Shown: positions 5,490 through 6,789 of the stretch, in pieces | Numbering within the stretch: position 1 is the stretch's first letter | How the letters are laid out: each line of letters starts with the position of its first letter | Assembly (NCBI GenBank): GCA_003508755.1 | Contig: DNTK01000504.1 | Location: 1-6,789, forward strand | Reading direction: 5' to 3' | DNA from: Bacteroidales bacterium | Lineage (GTDB): Bacteria; Bacteroidota; Bacteroidia; Bacteroidales; UBA10428 | DNA length: 6,789 bases | Translations under genes and position numbers: made by a program | Notes under the pieces: generated by a model | What the model was told of the DNA's origin: nothing | The model's database searches: none | What the model saw: only the letters and a program-made list of their open reading frames with translations

Positions 5490-6407
5490 ATGAGAAAGAT
5501 TTTCATGGCATTCGTGGCCTTAAGTGCTATTCTGTTTACTCAATGTAGTAAAGAAGATGAAAATACTAGCGGGGGTTACGATTTTATGGATCAGACTGCT
5601 CAGGGAATGATTGAAGGGAATACCTGGACCCTAAAATCAGGAAGTGCAACCATGTCGAACTGGGATGATGGTCAGTTTTCAATAAACCTGTTTGAAATTG
5701 AATCTGATTTTCCATGCATTGATTTCCTTGGTGGGGATCAGGTTTTTTTTAGTATCGATACCGTAGTAGGTATCTATCAACTTAATTTTGATCTCAGTGG
5801 TGGAACCGGTCAAACGGTTACAATTTTCCAGGAATCAACTGTAATGAATAATATTGCTACTGATGGAGCTGTGGAAATAACCGAAATAGACAGAGTAAAT
5901 GGAGTGATAAAGGGAAAGATTGATGCTCGTTTTGATTCTGAAAATTACATCAACGGGAACTTTGAGGTAGCGTTTTGTGATATTTTGTCTGAAAACTATG
6001 AGTTTAAAAATCAGGATGCTCAGGGAAAGATTGGTGGTACAAGCTGGACCTATGCAAAAGGTGTAGCAGAAGATTCCTATTTTTCTCCCGGAGAAATCGA
6101 GATTACTTTAACTACTGAAAACGCTGTAGATTTATGTCTGTCATGGTTCGATGGGGATAAAATAACTTTTGAGGTACCTAAGCAGACAGGTGTATATCAA
6201 TTACGTGATTACTGGTCAGGCGATGACGAGAATTACAGCGTATCCATTTACAGTTCATCAGAATCAAGTACCGATGTGGCAACCTGGGGTGCAATAGAAA
6301 TCATCGAAGTTGATGAGTTGGGTGGCACCATTAGCGGGCGAATTGATGCTACTGGAGGTAGTGACAATTTTATTAACGGTTATTTTGAAGTGGCGATCTG
6401 CGAGTAA
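5490..6407 (+). CDS. Probable surface lipoprotein with two tandem copies of an unrecognised domain
   Basis: I do not recognise this 305-residue protein. A lipoprotein signal (MRKIFMAFVALSAILFTQC) puts the acylated cysteine at Cys19. The next residues SKEDE fit the X-K-(D/E)2-X lipoprotein export signal that sends Bacteroidota lipoproteins to the cell surface. The mature part is an internal duplication: residues 30-164 and 170-305 align throughout with almost no gaps. Shared landmarks are AQG-I-G-(N/S)-W-T, GDxxxF, GxYQL, GA(V/I)EI-EVD/EID, G-I-G-IDA and (Y/F)INGxFEVAxC. Each half has exactly two cysteines at matching places (Cys76/Cys163 and Cys216/Cys304), suggesting a disulfide in each half. 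Strand-rich, Gly/Asp/Ser-rich sequence suggests a beta-sandwich, perhaps for binding; no catalytic motif is seen. The ATG at 5490 is the only start that gives the signal peptide. Terminators on both sides make it a single-gene unit. Confidence 0.88.
   Translation: MRKIFMAFVALSAILFTQCSKEDENTSGGYDFMDQTAQGMIEGNTWTLKSGSATMSNWDDGQFSINLFEIESDFPCIDFLGGDQVFFSIDTVVGIYQLNFDLSGGTGQTVTIFQESTVMNNIATDGAVEITEIDRVNGVIKGKIDARFDSENYINGNFEVAFCDILSENYEFKNQDAQGKIGGTSWTYAKGVAEDSYFSPGEIEITLTTENAVDLCLSWFDGDKITFEVPKQTGVYQLRDYWSGDDENYSVSIYSSSESSTDVATWGAIEIIEVDELGGTISGRIDATGGSDNFINGYFEVAICE
5577..5981 (+). repeat. First copy of the duplicated lipoprotein domain (residues 30-164)
   Basis: This half runs from YDFMDQTAQG to NGNFEVAFCD. 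It aligns with the second copy at a constant 140-residue offset up to about residue 120, with a one-residue shift after that. Identical or similar anchors include Trp46/Trp186, Cys76/Cys216, the GIYQL/GVYQL strand and Cys163/Cys304. The divergence between copies shows the duplication is not recent. Confidence 0.85.
5997..6404 (+). repeat. Second copy of the duplicated lipoprotein domain (residues 170-305)
   Basis: This half runs from YEFKNQDAQG to the C-terminal FEVAICE and is joined to the first by a short linker of about five residues. At DNA level the start of the two copies is still close (cagggaatgattg versus cagggaaagattg), while the rest has diverged. The protein ends right after the second conserved cysteine, so the domain boundary coincides with the C-terminus. 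Confidence 0.85.
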
Positions 6408-6428
6408 TAAAATAGAAACATATATAAT

Positions 6429-6465
6429 AAAAAGCCGGCAAGTTATTATACTTAGCCGGTTTTTT
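6429..6465 (+). terminator. Intrinsic terminator after the lipoprotein gene
   Basis: AAAAAGCCGGC at 6429-6439 pairs with GCCGGTTTTTT at 6455-6465, a stem of about 11 bp with one G-U pair. AAG/CTT inside can extend it past a bulged A, and the T-run follows the GC core. It begins 22 nt after the lipoprotein stop. With A and T runs on both sides it could also work in the opposite direction, but no minus-strand gene precedes it here. Confidence 0.88.
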
Positions 6466-6598
6466 ATTTCTTATAAGATTTGTTGATTAAAAAAAGAATC
6501 CTATTTTGCATGCTGTATTCAATAAGTCAAGTAAATCTGTTTTAATAAATCTAGTAATTAATAGCATTTGCTGTTAAGTTAATTTAAATTTCGCACAT
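6466..6598. other. AT-rich intergenic leader of the last gene
   Basis: These 133 bases precede the partial gene at the right edge. TAGCATTTG at 6562-6570, 29 nt before the ATG, resembles the Bacteroidota TAnnTTTG element with one extra base, and only a CTG instead of TTG lies upstream, so it is a weak promoter candidate. The same element overlaps a small dyad AGCA-TT-TGCT. Nothing else is visible. Confidence 0.35.
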
Positions 6599-6789
6599 AT
6601 GAGGCTAATTTTTTTTTCATTCCGAAATCTGTCATTCATACTTTTTCTTAGTTTTCTATTAGTTTATTCAGAAAGACCAGTATTTGCACAAAATTATTTC
6701 AATTATAATCCTGGTGTAAAAAAGACTTTTAACAGTGTTCTAACGCTGGATACTATAAGCAGATTCATTTCAGAGGCTCAGGTTTCTGA
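6599..6789 (+). CDS. N-terminus of an unidentified secreted protein (3' end outside window)
   Basis: An ATG at 6599 opens a frame that stays open for 63 codons to the right edge. The first ~31 residues form a signal peptide: a basic start (MRLIFFSFRN), a long hydrophobic core (LSFILFLSFLLVY), and a likely cleavage site at VFAQ-N. No lipobox is present, so export to the periplasm or beyond with signal peptidase I cleavage is expected. The mature part begins NYFNYNPGVKKTFNSVLTLD and shows no motif I can assign. The signal peptide and the terminator upstream make this a credible gene start, but the product is unknown. Confidence 0.75.
   Translation, partial: MRLIFFSFRNLSFILFLSFLLVYSERPVFAQNYFNYNPGVKKTFNSVLTLDTISRFISEAQVS

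Noticed and set aside
1..6789. CRISPR array, tRNA/rRNA genes, insertion sequences or attachment sites
   Set aside because: No spaced identical repeats, RNA gene signatures, transposase frames or terminal inverted repeats were seen on either strand.

Overview
The window is a chromosomal segment of a moderately AT-rich member of the Bacteroidota. The evidence is a TPR protein followed by a TPR / PD40-propeller / carboxypeptidase-regulatory / OmpA-C protein, a lipoprotein whose residues after the acylated cysteine match the Bacteroidota surface-export signal, starts with little Shine-Dalgarno sequence, and A/T-rich leaders. The domain style resembles marine or anaerobic Bacteroidales/Marinilabiliales-type genomes, but that placement is an impression and not a measurement.

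Layout. (1) Bases 2-1249, plus strand: the C-terminal half of the disaggregase ClpB, cut by the left edge. (2) Bases 1246-1951, minus strand: a two-gene unit of a stand-alone Hpt phosphotransfer protein followed 13 nt later by a single-domain STAS protein (anti-sigma-factor-antagonist type). It converges on clpB, and the two stop codons interlock in one CTAG. (3) Bases 1952-2161: a divergent AT-rich intergenic region with two inverted repeats. (4) Bases 2162-5322, plus strand: a tightly packed two-gene unit encoding a secreted protein of about nine TPRs and a PorE-like multidomain OmpA-family envelope protein, closed by a clear intrinsic terminator. (5) Bases 5490-6407, plus strand: a probable surface lipoprotein made of two tandem copies of a domain I do not recognise, each with one conserved cysteine pair, followed by a second intrinsic terminator. 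(6) From base 6599: the first 63 codons of a secreted protein that runs off the right edge.

How the parts may work together. The Hpt/STAS pair looks like a signalling module joining a His-Asp phosphorelay to partner switching. It recalls the Pseudomonas HptB-HsbR-HsbA arrangement without the middle gene. The TPR/OmpA pair looks like envelope scaffolding: a periplasmic TPR protein plus a peptidoglycan-anchored propeller protein. The lipoprotein has its own terminator and probably its own promoter. No mobile element, CRISPR array, tRNA or rRNA is visible. Most of the window is ordinary for this phylum. The points most worth following are the Hpt-STAS pairing and the duplicated cysteine-pair lipoprotein.
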